A DNA stretch of 64,000 bases from Halapricum hydrolyticum (GTDB lineage Archaea; Halobacteriota; Halobacteria; Halobacteriales; Haloarculaceae): the NCBI GenBank assembly GCA_025517565.1, contig JAOPKD010000002.1, positions 1 to 64,000 of the forward strand, read 5' to 3'. The translations under genes and the position numbers were made by a program. The notes under the pieces are model-generated. The model saw only the letters and a program-made list of their open reading frames with translations. It was not told the DNA's origin and did no database searches. Below are positions 1-8,203 of this stretch, piece by piece (positions within the stretch are counted from its first letter, which is position 1; each line of letters starts with the position of its first letter).

Positions 1-72
1 GAAATCGATCACCTGTTCGTTCATTCAACAGCTGACGCTAACGTGCAAAGCTGAGTCACCAGGTAAAAAACG

Positions 73-430
73 GTTGCAGCGGGCGTTGTCGGCGTGATGC
101 TACTGCTCGGAGGGATCCTATACCCGGCGCTTCCGGAGCAGATGGCGGTCCACTGGAACGCGTCGGACGAGACCGACGGGACGGCGGCGAGCCGGTCACG
201 GTCTTGGCCGTGCCGGCGCTCGTCGTGTTCATGAGCGTGCTGTTTGATACCACGGACGCCGACGACAGGTCGTCGGGTCGGTTGCGATACTGTTACTCCT
301 GGTGGTTCAGCTCATGGTGTTTCTCAGGAACTTCGGTATCGACGTGCCGATTGTGCCGGTTGCGCTGGCGGGAGCGTCCTTGGTGGTCGGTCTCGCGGTC
401 TGGTTCGAAGTCCGAACGCCGCGGGGGTAG
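73..430 (+). pseudogene. Broken SdpI/DUF1648-like membrane protein gene
   Basis: Conceptual translation in three successive frames gives a hydrophobic segment ending LLLGGILYPALPEQMAVHWN, then PVTVLAVPALVVFMSVLF, then a last hydrophobic stretch VVGSVAILLLLVVQLMVFLR running to a TAG at 428-430. The phrase LPEQMAVHWNASDETDG is the typical N-terminal signature of DUF1648/SdpI-like membrane proteins (LP.....HWN..G). The reading frame breaks near 185 and again near 268, and there is no convincing start codon. The function is lost, or these are sequencing frameshifts. In the family such proteins are immunity-like or of unknown function. Confidence 0.6.
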
Positions 431-456
431 CACTCCCCGGAGACAGAGGTCGTCAA

Positions 457-672
457 TCACACCGAGCAGGTGTCGATACCGAGCACCGAGTACAGCCCAC
501 AGGTGCCCGTCACGGCCGTGGCGAGCATCATAACCGCCACAATACCCAGTACCGGCGACGCGATCTCCGGCAGGTCGACCTGTCCACCCAGCACTGCCAG
601 CGACACGGTTCCGGCGACCGCACCGACGGCGATACGAACGTTCTTATCGAGGGAACCGACGTTCTGTTCCAT
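457..672 (-). CDS. DUF2892 family small membrane protein
   Basis: This 71-residue protein begins MEQNVGSLDKNVRIAVGAVAG and ends GLYSVLGIDTCSV. The N-terminal NVGxxDKNVRI phrase, two hydrophobic helices (about residues 14-30 and 38-58) and the C-terminal LYSVLGIDTC phrase are the hallmarks of DUF2892 (YgaP-like inner-membrane) proteins. The role is unknown; some bacterial relatives are fused to rhodanese domains. The gene lies alone between the broken membrane gene and a small membrane protein on the other strand. Confidence 0.82.
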   Translation of the reverse strand: MEQNVGSLDKNVRIAVGAVAGTVSLAVLGGQVDLPEIASPVLGIVAVMMLATAVTGTCGLYSVLGIDTCSV

Positions 673-873
673 GCACGATACCCGGAGGGCTGCACACGCA
701 TTACCGTGTCGCTGACCCAGTACCGTGCGGCCAATCGAGACAGCGAGACGCTCACCTCTCGACGCGGATTAACGCACTCAGGCACAGTGGTTGATATGAA
801 CGGCGTGCTGAAGACAGGGTCTGTCTAGCAACGCAGGGGAAGGGTTGATGCGGATTCTCCCCTAAATGGAGGT

Positions 874-1071
874 ATGGACAGAGAGCAACTGATCGAACTT
901 GTCCCACATTACGTCGCAATGCTTATTCTAGTGTTTCTTACACTTACGGTCATTTCAGTGGCTGTGGGCGAGATTGGGTTTTGGGCCGAACTAGCACTCA
1001 TAGTCGTCGTTGTCTTCGCTTACCGCCCTATCGTAGTGAAACTCGGTATCGGTCCCAGCGCGTGGGAGTAG
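874..1071 (+). CDS. Small two-helix membrane protein, function unknown
   Basis: The product has 65 residues and two predicted membrane helices (about 13-33 and 37-53) that cover most of the chain, ending VVKLGIGPSAWE. A GGAGGT directly precedes the ATG, which supports this start. I do not recognise a named family; the composition suggests a haloarchaeal conserved small membrane protein. The downstream region up to ridA is gene-poor. Confidence 0.6.
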   Translation: MDREQLIELVPHYVAMLILVFLTLTVISVAVGEIGFWAELALIVVVVFAYRPIVVKLGIGPSAWE

Positions 1072-1907
1072 CGGTGATAGATGGGTATGCAGCAGCGCCG
1101 TGACTGATCGGCAGAATCTGTCAAAAGGGAGTGTGACGAACGGAAAGACTGTCCCTATCACTACCGTGTGGAACGTACCCACAGGTTCAGAAAACGGCAG
1201 CACTTCCACTGGAGATATGACGGGAGGTGCGTGCTGAAATAGCGCCCTGTTTCAGCACAGCCGCGGAGACCTATCGCCGACAACGCGTTTCAACAAGGCC
1301 GTTTCGAAGGAATTCGGCATCCCAATCTGGCGAATCACTGTTAGGAACGGACAGCCGGCAGTATCGGCGCAGTTCGAATCAGCGCAGATGTGAACCGCGC
1401 TGCCGGCGACGAGCGTAGCTGGGGCCCGACCGGGCCACGTGGGCCTGCTCCGACAGCAATGCCCGCTGCTCTCTCCGCGAGTGCCACCGCCTCGTCGACG
1501 AGTTTGTCGTGGGCGTGTCTCGTTCGTGCCGAGCTACTCCCGTCGGATGCGCATATCTCGACCGGATCTCGTAGCCCAACGGGCGGGCCGAACTGTCTGT
1601 AGCTGTCCGCTCCGAGCTTGCTGGCACCGGTGATTGCTGGCACCGACTATCCGGTCGAACGTCGATGGCGCTGCTGTCTGTGAGCAGAGACGGCTCCGCC
1701 CCGCCCATTCTATATAGCGGTTATTCATTTATCGCTCATCGTCGGCGATCAGTCACGAGACAGTGGGTGTCACATTCGTACTGCCGGCTGTGAGTTCGGA
1801 GAGGCATCTCCGACAGCGGTACCGGACAATGCGAAATCTCGCATCCCGATCGAGGCGGTCGGCAGTATCAGCTGACATTTATGTCGGTTCCGCGTGACCG
1901 TCCACAC
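1072..1907. other. 836-bp stretch without a convincing gene
   Basis: Open frames of 60-109 codons occur on both strands (for example a minus-strand frame at 1341-1643), but none shows a family signature, a membrane pattern or a start signal I can support. The stretch holds a copy of an inverted-repeat element (1779-1868) and an isolated copy of its terminus (ACAGCCGGCAGTAT at 1351-1364, in the opposite orientation). It looks like decayed accessory DNA. Confidence 0.5.
1779..1868. repeat. ~90-bp element with TACTGCCGGC-type terminal inverted repeats
   Basis: The left end reads TACTGCCGGCTGT and the right end GTCGGCAGTA, which is the reverse complement of TACTGCCGAC. The inside contains short hairpins such as GGAGA-GGCA-TCTCC and GCGA-AATC-TCGC. 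A better conserved copy with the same termini lies at 5692-5771. The size and structure fit a REP- or MITE-like repeat. It lies directly upstream of ridA and could touch its promoter. Confidence 0.45.
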
Positions 1908-2285
1908 ATGCGACGCATTGTCAGTACCGACGACGCACCGGCCGCGGTCGGGGCCTACAGTCAGGCGACGGAAACGGACGACCTCGTGTTCACGGCAGGT
2001 CAGATCCCGCTGACGCCGGAAGGCGATCTGCTCGATCACGCCGACATCGACGTCCAGACCGAGCAGGCACTGGAGAACGTCGAAGCGATCCTCGAAGCGG
2101 CGGGGTCGAGCATGGACGACGTACTGAAAGTCACAGTCTACTTGACCGACGTCGAGCAGTTCGAGACGATGAACGACGTCTACGAGACGTTCTTCGAGGC
2201 GGAGCCGCCGGCCCGGAGCGCCGTCGAGGTCGCCGCCCTGCCGAAAGACGTCGACGTCGAGATCGAGGCGATCGCGACGAAGTGA
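1908..2285 (+). CDS. ridA: RidA family reactive enamine/imine deaminase
   Basis: This is a 125-residue member of the YjgF/YER057c/UK114 (RidA) family, whose members hydrolyse reactive enamine/imine intermediates released by PLP enzymes. Family signatures seen are AVGAYSQA near residue 17, the FTAGQIPL strand, the NVEAILEAAG helix, VTVYLTD, and PPARSAVEVAALP carrying the conserved Arg of the substrate pocket. The open frame extends nine codons upstream to 1881, but the ATG at 1908 gives the normal family length. The next gene follows almost at once. Confidence 0.93.
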   Translation: MRRIVSTDDAPAAVGAYSQATETDDLVFTAGQIPLTPEGDLLDHADIDVQTEQALENVEAILEAAGSSMDDVLKVTVYLTDVEQFETMNDVYETFFEAEPPARSAVEVAALPKDVDVEIEAIATK

Positions 2286-2287
2286 CC

Positions 2288-2491
2288 ATGGATCGAGCGC
2301 GTCGGGCTGTCGTCCTGTGGGGTGTGATCGGAGCGCTTTCGTTTCTGGTCTTGCTCCAGGCCTACGAACTGCTGGCCGATCGGCGGGTCAATCTCCTCGT
2401 GAAGTTCGGCGTCGCGATCGCCATCGGCGTCGCCACCGCCGGAGTCGCCCGGGTCCTGCAGCGTCGGCTGCCGGCTGAATCCGGCATCTAG
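2288..2491 (+). CDS. Small membrane protein downstream of ridA
   Basis: This 67-residue protein has two predicted membrane helices (about 8-26 and 37-56) and a basic C-terminus (VLQRRLPAES). The ATG lies 2 bp after the ridA stop; an alternative GTG at 2282 overlaps that stop. The tight spacing implies co-transcription with ridA. Its 3' end overlaps by 4 bp the convergent DUF4097 gene. The function is unknown. Confidence 0.6.
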   Translation: MDRARRAVVLWGVIGALSFLVLLQAYELLADRRVNLLVKFGVAIAIGVATAGVARVLQRRLPAESGI

Positions 2492-3291
2492 AGTGCCCGG
2501 AGGCGGACGTCACCGTTCGTCGATGCGGCGGCGAGTTCGTTACCGCCGTCACCGAGCGTGCCGCGCAGACGGGCAGGTCGATCGACCGATAGCTCGAGAT
2601 CGAGTCCACTGTATCCGACGGTCCCGTTCACCGTCCGGAGGTCGACGACGGCGTCGATCCCCGGTGCTATCGCGACGCTGACGTCGCCGTTGGTCGATTC
2701 GGCGGTGGCGTCGCCTCGAATGGCCGGCACCTCGACGTCGACATCGCCGTTCCTGGTCCGGGCGCCGTCGAGGCCAGTCACGCCGCGCGTCCGAACGTCG
2801 CCGTTGCCCGAGCGCACCGTCACGTAGCCCTCGACGCCGTCTGCCAGCACGTCACCGTTCGTGCCCCGGAGCGTCGCATCACCCGACACGTCCCGGGCAG
2901 TGACGTCACCGTTCGTCGTCTCGACACGCTCGACAGACACGCCGTCAGGAACGGACAGAGTTACGTCGACGCTGACGCTCTGGTTGGGAGGCGTCCGGTC
3001 GATCGTCTCAATCCGGAAGCGGTCTCCGTCCGCGCTCGCTTCGACGTTGACCTTCTCTAGCAGCTCCGAGCCGTAGCGCGTCGATTTCTCGATCTCCAGG
3101 ATCGCGGTCTGCCCACCTTCGACCAGGACGTCGCCGTTGCGGTTCTCGACGACGACCGCTGTCCCTGAGGGCACGTCGAGTTCCTCGCTCGTCCGCGCAG
3201 ACGTCAGCGTCCCGGGCCACACACATCCAGCAGCCCCCGACGCCACCGTCACGCATCCGATCAGAAACGTCCGCCTCTGGAATGTTTCCAT
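2488..3291 (-). CDS. DUF4097-type beta-strand repeat lipoprotein
   Basis: This 267-residue secreted protein starts METFQRRTFLIG with a twin arginine and a lipobox ending AAGC (Cys23), so it is probably a Tat-exported lipoprotein. The mature part carries repeated motifs of the form T-NGDV (for example ETTNGDV, RGTNGDV, RSGNGDV, RTRNGDV, ESTNGDV, STNGDV) spaced about 20 residues apart, typical of the right-handed beta-helix of DUF4097/DUF2807 adhesin-like proteins. The family function is unclear, but a cell-surface role is likely. It is convergent with the small ridA-linked gene. Confidence 0.85.
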   Translation of the reverse strand: METFQRRTFLIGCVTVASGAAGCVWPGTLTSARTSEELDVPSGTAVVVENRNGDVLVEGGQTAILEIEKSTRYGSELLEKVNVEASADGDRFRIETIDRTPPNQSVSVDVTLSVPDGVSVERVETTNGDVTARDVSGDATLRGTNGDVLADGVEGYVTVRSGNGDVRTRGVTGLDGARTRNGDVDVEVPAIRGDATAESTNGDVSVAIAPGIDAVVDLRTVNGTVGYSGLDLELSVDRPARLRGTLGDGGNELAAASTNGDVRLRAL

Positions 3292-3474
3292 GGCAACACA
3301 ACCGCGCGTGACGGGATGAACGTGTCGGTGAGGCTATACACAGTGAACCCAAGAGGACACGATGGAGACATCGAGGCAGGACAGCGGCTGGACGCCGCGA
3401 GCAGGGGCTGCCAGCAGTACAGCCGACGGACCCAGTGCCGAACACTTATCCAGTTTCATCGCATAGCGTCGGTT

Positions 3475-4023
3475 ATGCAACACGTGAAGATTCCGCAGGA
3501 CCGGATCGGCGTTCTCATCGGCGAAGGTGGTGAGACGATGCGCGAGATTGAATCACGGGCGGAGGTCCGCCTGGACATCGACAGCGAGAGCGGTGCAGTC
3601 AAAGTCGAGTCAGTCGGCGACCCCGTCACGGCACTGAAAGGGCCGGACATCGTGAAGGCGATCGGCCGCGGGTTCGCTCCCGAGGACGCACTGACGTTGC
3701 TCGATGACGATCTCATGCTGTTCGACGTGATCGACATCGGGGAGGTGGCTCGCAACAAGAAAGACCTCAAGCGGATCAAGGGACGGCTCATCGGCGAGAA
3801 CGGACGGACGCGCGAACTGATGGAAGAGCTGTCCGGTGCGTCGGTATCGATCTACGGATCGACGTTCGGCATGATCGGCGATCCCGAGCAGGTCGAAGCC
3901 GCTCGCGAGGCCGCCGAGATGATCATCGAGGGTGCTCCCCACGGGTCGGTCTACTCGTTCCTCGAACGCAAGCACAACGAGATGAAACACCGCGGGATGG
4001 ACTACCACCAGTTCACAGGGTGA
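3475..4023 (+). CDS. KH domain RNA-binding protein (archaeal Pno1/Dim2-like)
   Basis: The 182-residue protein has two KH domains. The first carries the GxxG loop in VLIGEGGETM (about residues 13-22), the second in RLIGENGRTRELM (about residues 104-116), followed by the family C-terminus GSVYSFLERK. This matches the archaeal homologues of eukaryotic Pno1/Dim2, which bind pre-rRNA during small-subunit maturation. The open frame begins upstream, but the ATG at 3475 (MQHVKIPQDRIG) is the conserved start. It stands alone here; in many archaea it is linked to rio1 and aIF1A. Confidence 0.92.
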   Translation: MQHVKIPQDRIGVLIGEGGETMREIESRAEVRLDIDSESGAVKVESVGDPVTALKGPDIVKAIGRGFAPEDALTLLDDDLMLFDVIDIGEVARNKKDLKRIKGRLIGENGRTRELMEELSGASVSIYGSTFGMIGDPEQVEAAREAAEMIIEGAPHGSVYSFLERKHNEMKHRGMDYHQFTG

Positions 4024-4195
4024 GTGGCGGCGTCCGCCTCGCTCCGGTGCTGGTCTGAATTTCCAGTCGAACGCGGCGGTCTGTGTCTGACGTCTGTTCG
4101 ACGCTTCTTTCGATGTATTTCGATCCTCTGAATGGGGAAACGATATGTTCACACACCGAAAACCACACTATGATAGCCACCACAGGGGGTAGACA

Positions 4196-5257
4196 GTGAC
4201 CGACAAATCCGATTCGGCCGTCAACGTGACCCGGGACGACGGTCAGCGCGTCGGCGACGTCGTCGAACGGCTGCGCGAGATGCGTGACGAGGACGAACAG
4301 CGTTCGGAGTCGCCGTCGGAGGGCGTGTTGCTCGATCAGCTCCGGGAAGTGCGCGAGCGCTTGCTGTCGTTCGGACGAGAACTGGGGGGCGAGCCGGAGG
4401 AGGTGACAGACTTGCCGTTCACTGAGGAGGCGGGCCTCTCGCGGATGCCCGAACCGCTATACGTCCGCCACGACACCGAGATGCTCAATCAGGTCACCGC
4501 CTGGCTGTTGCAGGACCAGCACATCGGGCTCGTCAGCCCCTACGGGACGGGCAAGACGGCGTTCCGCGAGATCGTCCGCCGGGATCTGGGCAAACACGAC
4601 GAGTACGTCCTGGCCGCGCTCGACAACCCCCGCGAGATCACGCCCCGGAAGCTGTACGCGGCGCTGCTGGATGCGGCGGCAGAGGCCGGATACGGGATCG
4701 ATCCAGACGAATACGAACAGGTCCGCGATGGGGTCCCCTGGATCACCGAAGAAGCCAAAGCCGCCGTTCAGGAGGTCGTCACGGAGATCCGGGCGGACGG
4801 CAAGACGCTTCTGTTGCTAGTCGACGAGATCGAAGTCTTGCCCGAGGGATTGCTCTCGACGCTGCAGGTCGCCGGCGACATGGGTGTCCGTCTCTTCTTG
4901 ATGGGCACACCGGAGGGCAAACGTCGGGTCGCCGAGTTGCGGGGAACGCTCGGGTCGCGACTCCGGTATTACGAGGGGATCGATCCGTTCGAGCCGTCGG
5001 ACATCGCCGAGTACGTCGGCCGGTCGCTGGCCTATTTCCGCGGCGAGGAGTACGACGGATCGTTCCCGGATCTGTTCACCCGCGAGGCGATCCGGGACAT
5101 CCACGAGGTGACCGAGGGCAATCCCCGCGAGGTTCGCATCGAGTGTCGCGAACTGTTCATCCGCGCAGCGTTCGTCTGGTACCGGACCGGCCAGGACATC
5201 GACCGGATCCAGATCACGCCCGAACTCCGAAAGCGCCGGTTCGGCATGGAGTACTGA
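4196..5257 (+). CDS. AAA-type ATPase of unknown role
   Basis: This 353-residue protein starts at GTG. It has an acidic, probably coiled N-terminus (1-60), a Walker A motif SPYGTGKT (114-121), a Walker B motif LLLLVDE with Asp210-Glu211, and a C-terminal winged-helix-like region (VTEGNPREVRIECRELF). The layout is that of ORC1/Cdc6- or ExeA-like STAND/AAA ATPases, but it is not a canonical Orc1/Cdc6. It has no operon partner. It may act in DNA- or membrane-linked remodelling, which is a guess. Confidence 0.75.
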   Translation: MTDKSDSAVNVTRDDGQRVGDVVERLREMRDEDEQRSESPSEGVLLDQLREVRERLLSFGRELGGEPEEVTDLPFTEEAGLSRMPEPLYVRHDTEMLNQVTAWLLQDQHIGLVSPYGTGKTAFREIVRRDLGKHDEYVLAALDNPREITPRKLYAALLDAAAEAGYGIDPDEYEQVRDGVPWITEEAKAAVQEVVTEIRADGKTLLLLVDEIEVLPEGLLSTLQVAGDMGVRLFLMGTPEGKRRVAELRGTLGSRLRYYEGIDPFEPSDIAEYVGRSLAYFRGEEYDGSFPDLFTREAIRDIHEVTEGNPREVRIECRELFIRAAFVWYRTGQDIDRIQITPELRKRRFGMEY

Positions 5258-5329
5258 CGGAGCTGGCCCGTCGTCGCTGGATGCGAGCGAATCGAAACGC
5301 CGTTCTTTTGCCGGTTCTGAGTCGGCCAC

Positions 5330-5571
5330 ATGACGGGTTCTGCGCACCGCCGGGGAACGCTCGCGGTGATCCTCGCCTCGGCGACGCTGACGGTGATGGC
5401 GGGAGCGATCATCGGACCGGTCGTCCGTCAGATCCAGCTCGGCGTTGGCGTCTCGGAGTCGCGTGTATTCGCGGCGTGTTCGCCATCGCAGCACTCACAG
5501 CGCTCGGGGCGTTCGCCGTGCTTGGCTTCGCGCTGGCCCGTCGCGGTCGGTCCGCCGCTCGCGCGGGCTGA
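5330..5571 (+). pseudogene. MFS transporter relic: first helix joined to last helix
   Basis: The ATG at 5330 opens a frame starting MTGSAHRRGTLAVILASATL and continuing MAGAIIGPVVRQIQLGVGVSES, which looks like the first transmembrane helix and loop of a drug-type MFS transporter. After about 45 codons the frame shifts, and a second frame reads GVFAIAALTALGAFAVLGF then ALARRGRSAARAG with a TGA at 5569-5571, like the last helix of an MFS protein. About 320 internal residues are missing. I read it as an internal deletion remnant. Confidence 0.5.
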
Positions 5572-5625
5572 GCCCGCTCGCAGGTCGGTGGACGGAATCC
5601 AGCGTTCATTCGCGAATCCGTCGTT
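5572..5625. repeat. REP-like double-hairpin sequence (copy 1)
   Basis: The block starting GCCCGCTCGCAGGT recurs at 13222 with the same order of elements: a GCGGGC/GCCCGC hairpin at its left edge, GGACGG, then TCCAGCG forming a second small hairpin, then an A-rich CGCGAATCCG end. Copy 1 begins inside the stop region of the MFS relic. It could be a terminator or a dispersed REP-like repeat. Confidence 0.35.
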
Positions 5626-5691
5626 TTCGGGCGGTTTCGAGGCGCTCGGATCTGTGGACAGGGGCCTGCGAATCGACCGGCGTCCCCAGTC

Positions 5692-5771
5692 ATACTGCCG
5701 GCTGTACGTTCGTACAGATATTCGCCACCCCGGGGTGGCGAATCATTTCGAAATTGTACAGCCGGCGGTAT
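5692..5771. repeat. 80-bp palindromic element with ATACTGCCGGCTGTAC ends
   Basis: The left terminus ATACTGCCGGCTGTAC (5692-5707) and the right terminus GTACAGCCGGCGGTAT (5756-5771) are inverted repeats with one mismatch. Inside lie a perfect 24-bp palindrome (5720-5743, ATTCGCCACCCC and its complement), the palindrome ATTTCGAAAT (5745-5754) and the small hairpin TGTACG-TT-CGTACA (5703-5716). The right edge touches the stop codon of the next minus-strand gene. The design fits a miniature mobile element or a structured intergenic repeat; the copy at 1779 is related. Confidence 0.6.
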
Positions 5772-5992
5772 CAGCAACAGTCGCTTTCGTCAGGGTTCCA
5801 CTCACAGGCGTCACCCGTCGTGAGGTCGTGCTCGTCGATGTGCGCGGAGAGACAGGCATAATTACAGAAATACTCGGGGGATCGACAGTCGTCGGTACAA
5901 TCACGGACGCAGATGGGGTCGTGGTCGAAGATACGCGACCCACAGTACGCACACGTCTCGTCAGCGTCGGGCGTCGGGACGGTCGTAGACAT
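5771..5992 (-). CDS. Small cysteine-rich, probably zinc-binding protein
   Basis: The 73-residue acidic protein contains ten cysteines: C14-x2-C17, C28, C32, C36, C43-x3-C47, C63 and a terminal C72-C73, plus His51 and His55. The pattern CAYCGSRIFDHDPIC followed by YFCNYACLSAH suggests one or two zinc ribbons, like the small CPxCG-type zinc-finger proteins common in haloarchaea. The function is unknown; a DNA, RNA or protein adaptor role is typical for the class. It is divergent from kae1-bud32. Confidence 0.78.
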   Translation of the reverse strand: MSTTVPTPDADETCAYCGSRIFDHDPICVRDCTDDCRSPEYFCNYACLSAHIDEHDLTTGDACEWNPDESDCC

Positions 5993-6164
5993 ATCGGTGC
6001 TAAGGAGTTTGCCACGGAAAGCGTTTCCTCAGAAAGCGACAGGTGACACACTCGTCCAGTTCGCAGGTCAGATATCAAGGACGCTCGCGAACCTGCTGGA
6101 TCCCTGCGCGACCGTCGAACCGAGACCGAAGTCGTCTTTTTCGTCCCTGCCCGACCATCACTCG

Positions 6165-7910
6165 ATGGACCGCAGTCGATCGCTTCGCGTCCTCGGAATC
6201 GAAGGCACGGCCTGGGCAGCCTCGGCTGCGGTCTTCGAGACGAGCGATCCGACCCGCCGAACCGACGACGAGCGCGTCGAGATCTACACCGACGCCTACG
6301 AACCCGACAGCGGGGGGATCCATCCCCGCGAGGCCGCAGAGCACATGCACGAAGCGATCCCCGAAGTGGTCGCTCAGGCGCGGGAGACAGCTCGCGAGTG
6401 GGCTGGCGAGTACGACGGAAGGGACCGACAGCCAATCGATGCCGTCGCCTTCTCCCGCGGCCCGGGGCTCGGCCCCTGCCTGCGGATCGTCGCCACCGCG
6501 GCTCGCGCCACGGCACAGCGCTTCGACGTTCCCCTCGTGGGCGTCAATCACATGGTCGCGCACCTGGAGATCGGCCGTCACCGATCCGGGTTCGACTCGC
6601 CGGTGTGTCTGAACGCCTCCGGCGCAAACGCCCACGTCCTGGGCTATCGAAACGGCCGCTATCGCGTGCTCGGGGAGACGATGGACACCGGCGTCGGCAA
6701 CGCGATCGACAAGTTCACCCGTCACCTCGGGTGGTCCCATCCCGGCGGCCCCAAGGTCGAAGAGCGCGCGAAAGACGGCGAGTTCGTCGACCTGCCGTAC
6801 GTCGTCAAGGGGATGGACTTCTCGTTTTCGGGGATCATGAGCGCTGCCAAACAGGCTGTGGATAACGGGGAAGCAGTCGAGGACGTGTGCTTCGGCCTGC
6901 AGGAGCACGTCTTCGCGATGCTGACCGAAGTGAGCGAGCGCGCGCTCTCACTGACGGGCAGCGGTCAGCTCGTCCTCGGCGGCGGGGTCGCACAGAACGA
7001 CCGCCTCCGGGAAATGCTTGAGTCGATGTGCGAGCAGCGCGGCGCGGACTTCTATGCACCCGAAGCTCGATTCCTGCGGGACAACGCCGGGATGATCGCC
7101 GTGCTCGGCGCGAAGATGTTCGAGGCTGACGACACGCTCCCGATCGAGGAGTCACGGATCGACTCGAACTTCCGTCCCGACCAGGTGCCGGTCACCTGGC
7201 GCGAGGACGAGGATTGGACCGCCGACGGGGACAGCGTTCGGGTCGGAAAAGACGACCGAGCCGACGGGGGCGGCCACGCGGGCGACGCTCTCCAGGGGGC
7301 GGAAGCGACAGTCACCTTTGAGGACGGCCTCGTCACCAAGCGGCGCAACCCACGGACCTACCGCCACGAGACGCTCGACGATCGCCTGCGGCGCGAACGA
7401 ACGCGCCTGGAAGCGCGCCTCACCAGCCAGGCCCGCCGGGAAGGCGTCCCGACGCCCGTGATCGAAGACGTCGACCCCGAGAACGGCGTGCTCGTCTACC
7501 AGCGCGTCGGGGAGGCCGATCTCCGTGACGATCTGACCGAAGCACGGGTTCGGGACGTGGGCCGGCATCTCGCGACGATCCACGACGCCGGGTTCGTCCA
7601 CGGCGATCCGACGACGAGAAACGTCCGGGTGGGACGAGAGGCGAGCGAAACGAGATCCTCGAAAACGACCGACAACGCCGCGACCGCCGAGCGCACCTAT
7701 CTCATCGACTTCGGGCTGGGTTACTTCACCGACGACGCCGAGGACTACGCGATGGACCTGCACGTCTTCGACCAGTCGCTGACCGGGACCGCCGACGACG
7801 CCGAGCCGCTGCTCGCGGCCGCCCGCGAGGCCTACCGGGCCGAGAGTAGCGACCCCGAGACGGTTCTCGAACGGCTACGCGAGATCGAGGGTCGCGGTCG
7901 GTATCAGTGA
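6165..7910 (+). CDS. Fused Kae1-Bud32, KEOPS tRNA t6A synthesis enzyme
   Basis: This 581-residue fusion joins Kae1 (TsaD-like threonylcarbamoyl transferase, about 1-330) and the atypical kinase Bud32 (about 380-581). Kae1 shows the metal-binding pair His129 and His133 in NHMVAHLE, SGGxxH-like motifs, GNAIDKFTRHLG and VLGGGVAQND. Bud32 shows HGDPTTRN (His479-Asp481) and the LIDFGLGY metal-binding motif (Asp515). With Cgi121 and Pcc1 it forms KEOPS, which makes t6A37 on ANN-decoding tRNAs. The fusion is usual in euryarchaea. The start at 6165 (MDRSRSLRVLGIEG) removes 84 unrelated upstream codons. Confidence 0.95.
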   Translation: MDRSRSLRVLGIEGTAWAASAAVFETSDPTRRTDDERVEIYTDAYEPDSGGIHPREAAEHMHEAIPEVVAQARETAREWAGEYDGRDRQPIDAVAFSRGPGLGPCLRIVATAARATAQRFDVPLVGVNHMVAHLEIGRHRSGFDSPVCLNASGANAHVLGYRNGRYRVLGETMDTGVGNAIDKFTRHLGWSHPGGPKVEERAKDGEFVDLPYVVKGMDFSFSGIMSAAKQAVDNGEAVEDVCFGLQEHVFAMLTEVSERALSLTGSGQLVLGGGVAQNDRLREMLESMCEQRGADFYAPEARFLRDNAGMIAVLGAKMFEADDTLPIEESRIDSNFRPDQVPVTWREDEDWTADGDSVRVGKDDRADGGGHAGDALQGAEATVTFEDGLVTKRRNPRTYRHETLDDRLRRERTRLEARLTSQARREGVPTPVIEDVDPENGVLVYQRVGEADLRDDLTEARVRDVGRHLATIHDAGFVHGDPTTRNVRVGREASETRSSKTTDNAATAERTYLIDFGLGYFTDDAEDYAMDLHVFDQSLTGTADDAEPLLAAAREAYRAESSDPETVLERLREIEGRGRYQ

Positions 7911-8203
7911 GCAGGCGAACGGTTCGCGAGACAGTGCAAGCGCGTCCAGGGCCGCCCCGCTCTCGCCGTCCCGAAGTTCGGACGGTGTGATTTTCGAGCG
8001 TGACTCCGTCTCGTCCCGCGTGACTCATCGGACATGTTTTCCAAAAATGATTTCGAGCGCTATCGGATCTGTATCCGGCCCCAAGGGACGGTTCCGAGAC
8101 GGGCGAGACAAGCAGAACGAAACTGACAAGAGTACGTAGACGTAGCTGTCTCTCACGGTTCTGATGAGTACCATCCATACACCGCTTCGGTCGGGAGGTG
8201 CGG

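Noticed and set aside
1341..1643. 100-codon minus-strand frame in the 1.1-1.9 kb gap
   Set aside because: It has no membrane pattern, motif or start signal; it overlaps other equally open frames, so coding cannot be supported.
4196..5257. AAA ATPase considered as Orc1/Cdc6 with a nearby replication origin
   Set aside because: The Walker motifs fit, but the typical Orc1/Cdc6 sensor and winged-helix signatures were not recognised, and no origin-box repeats were seen around the gene.
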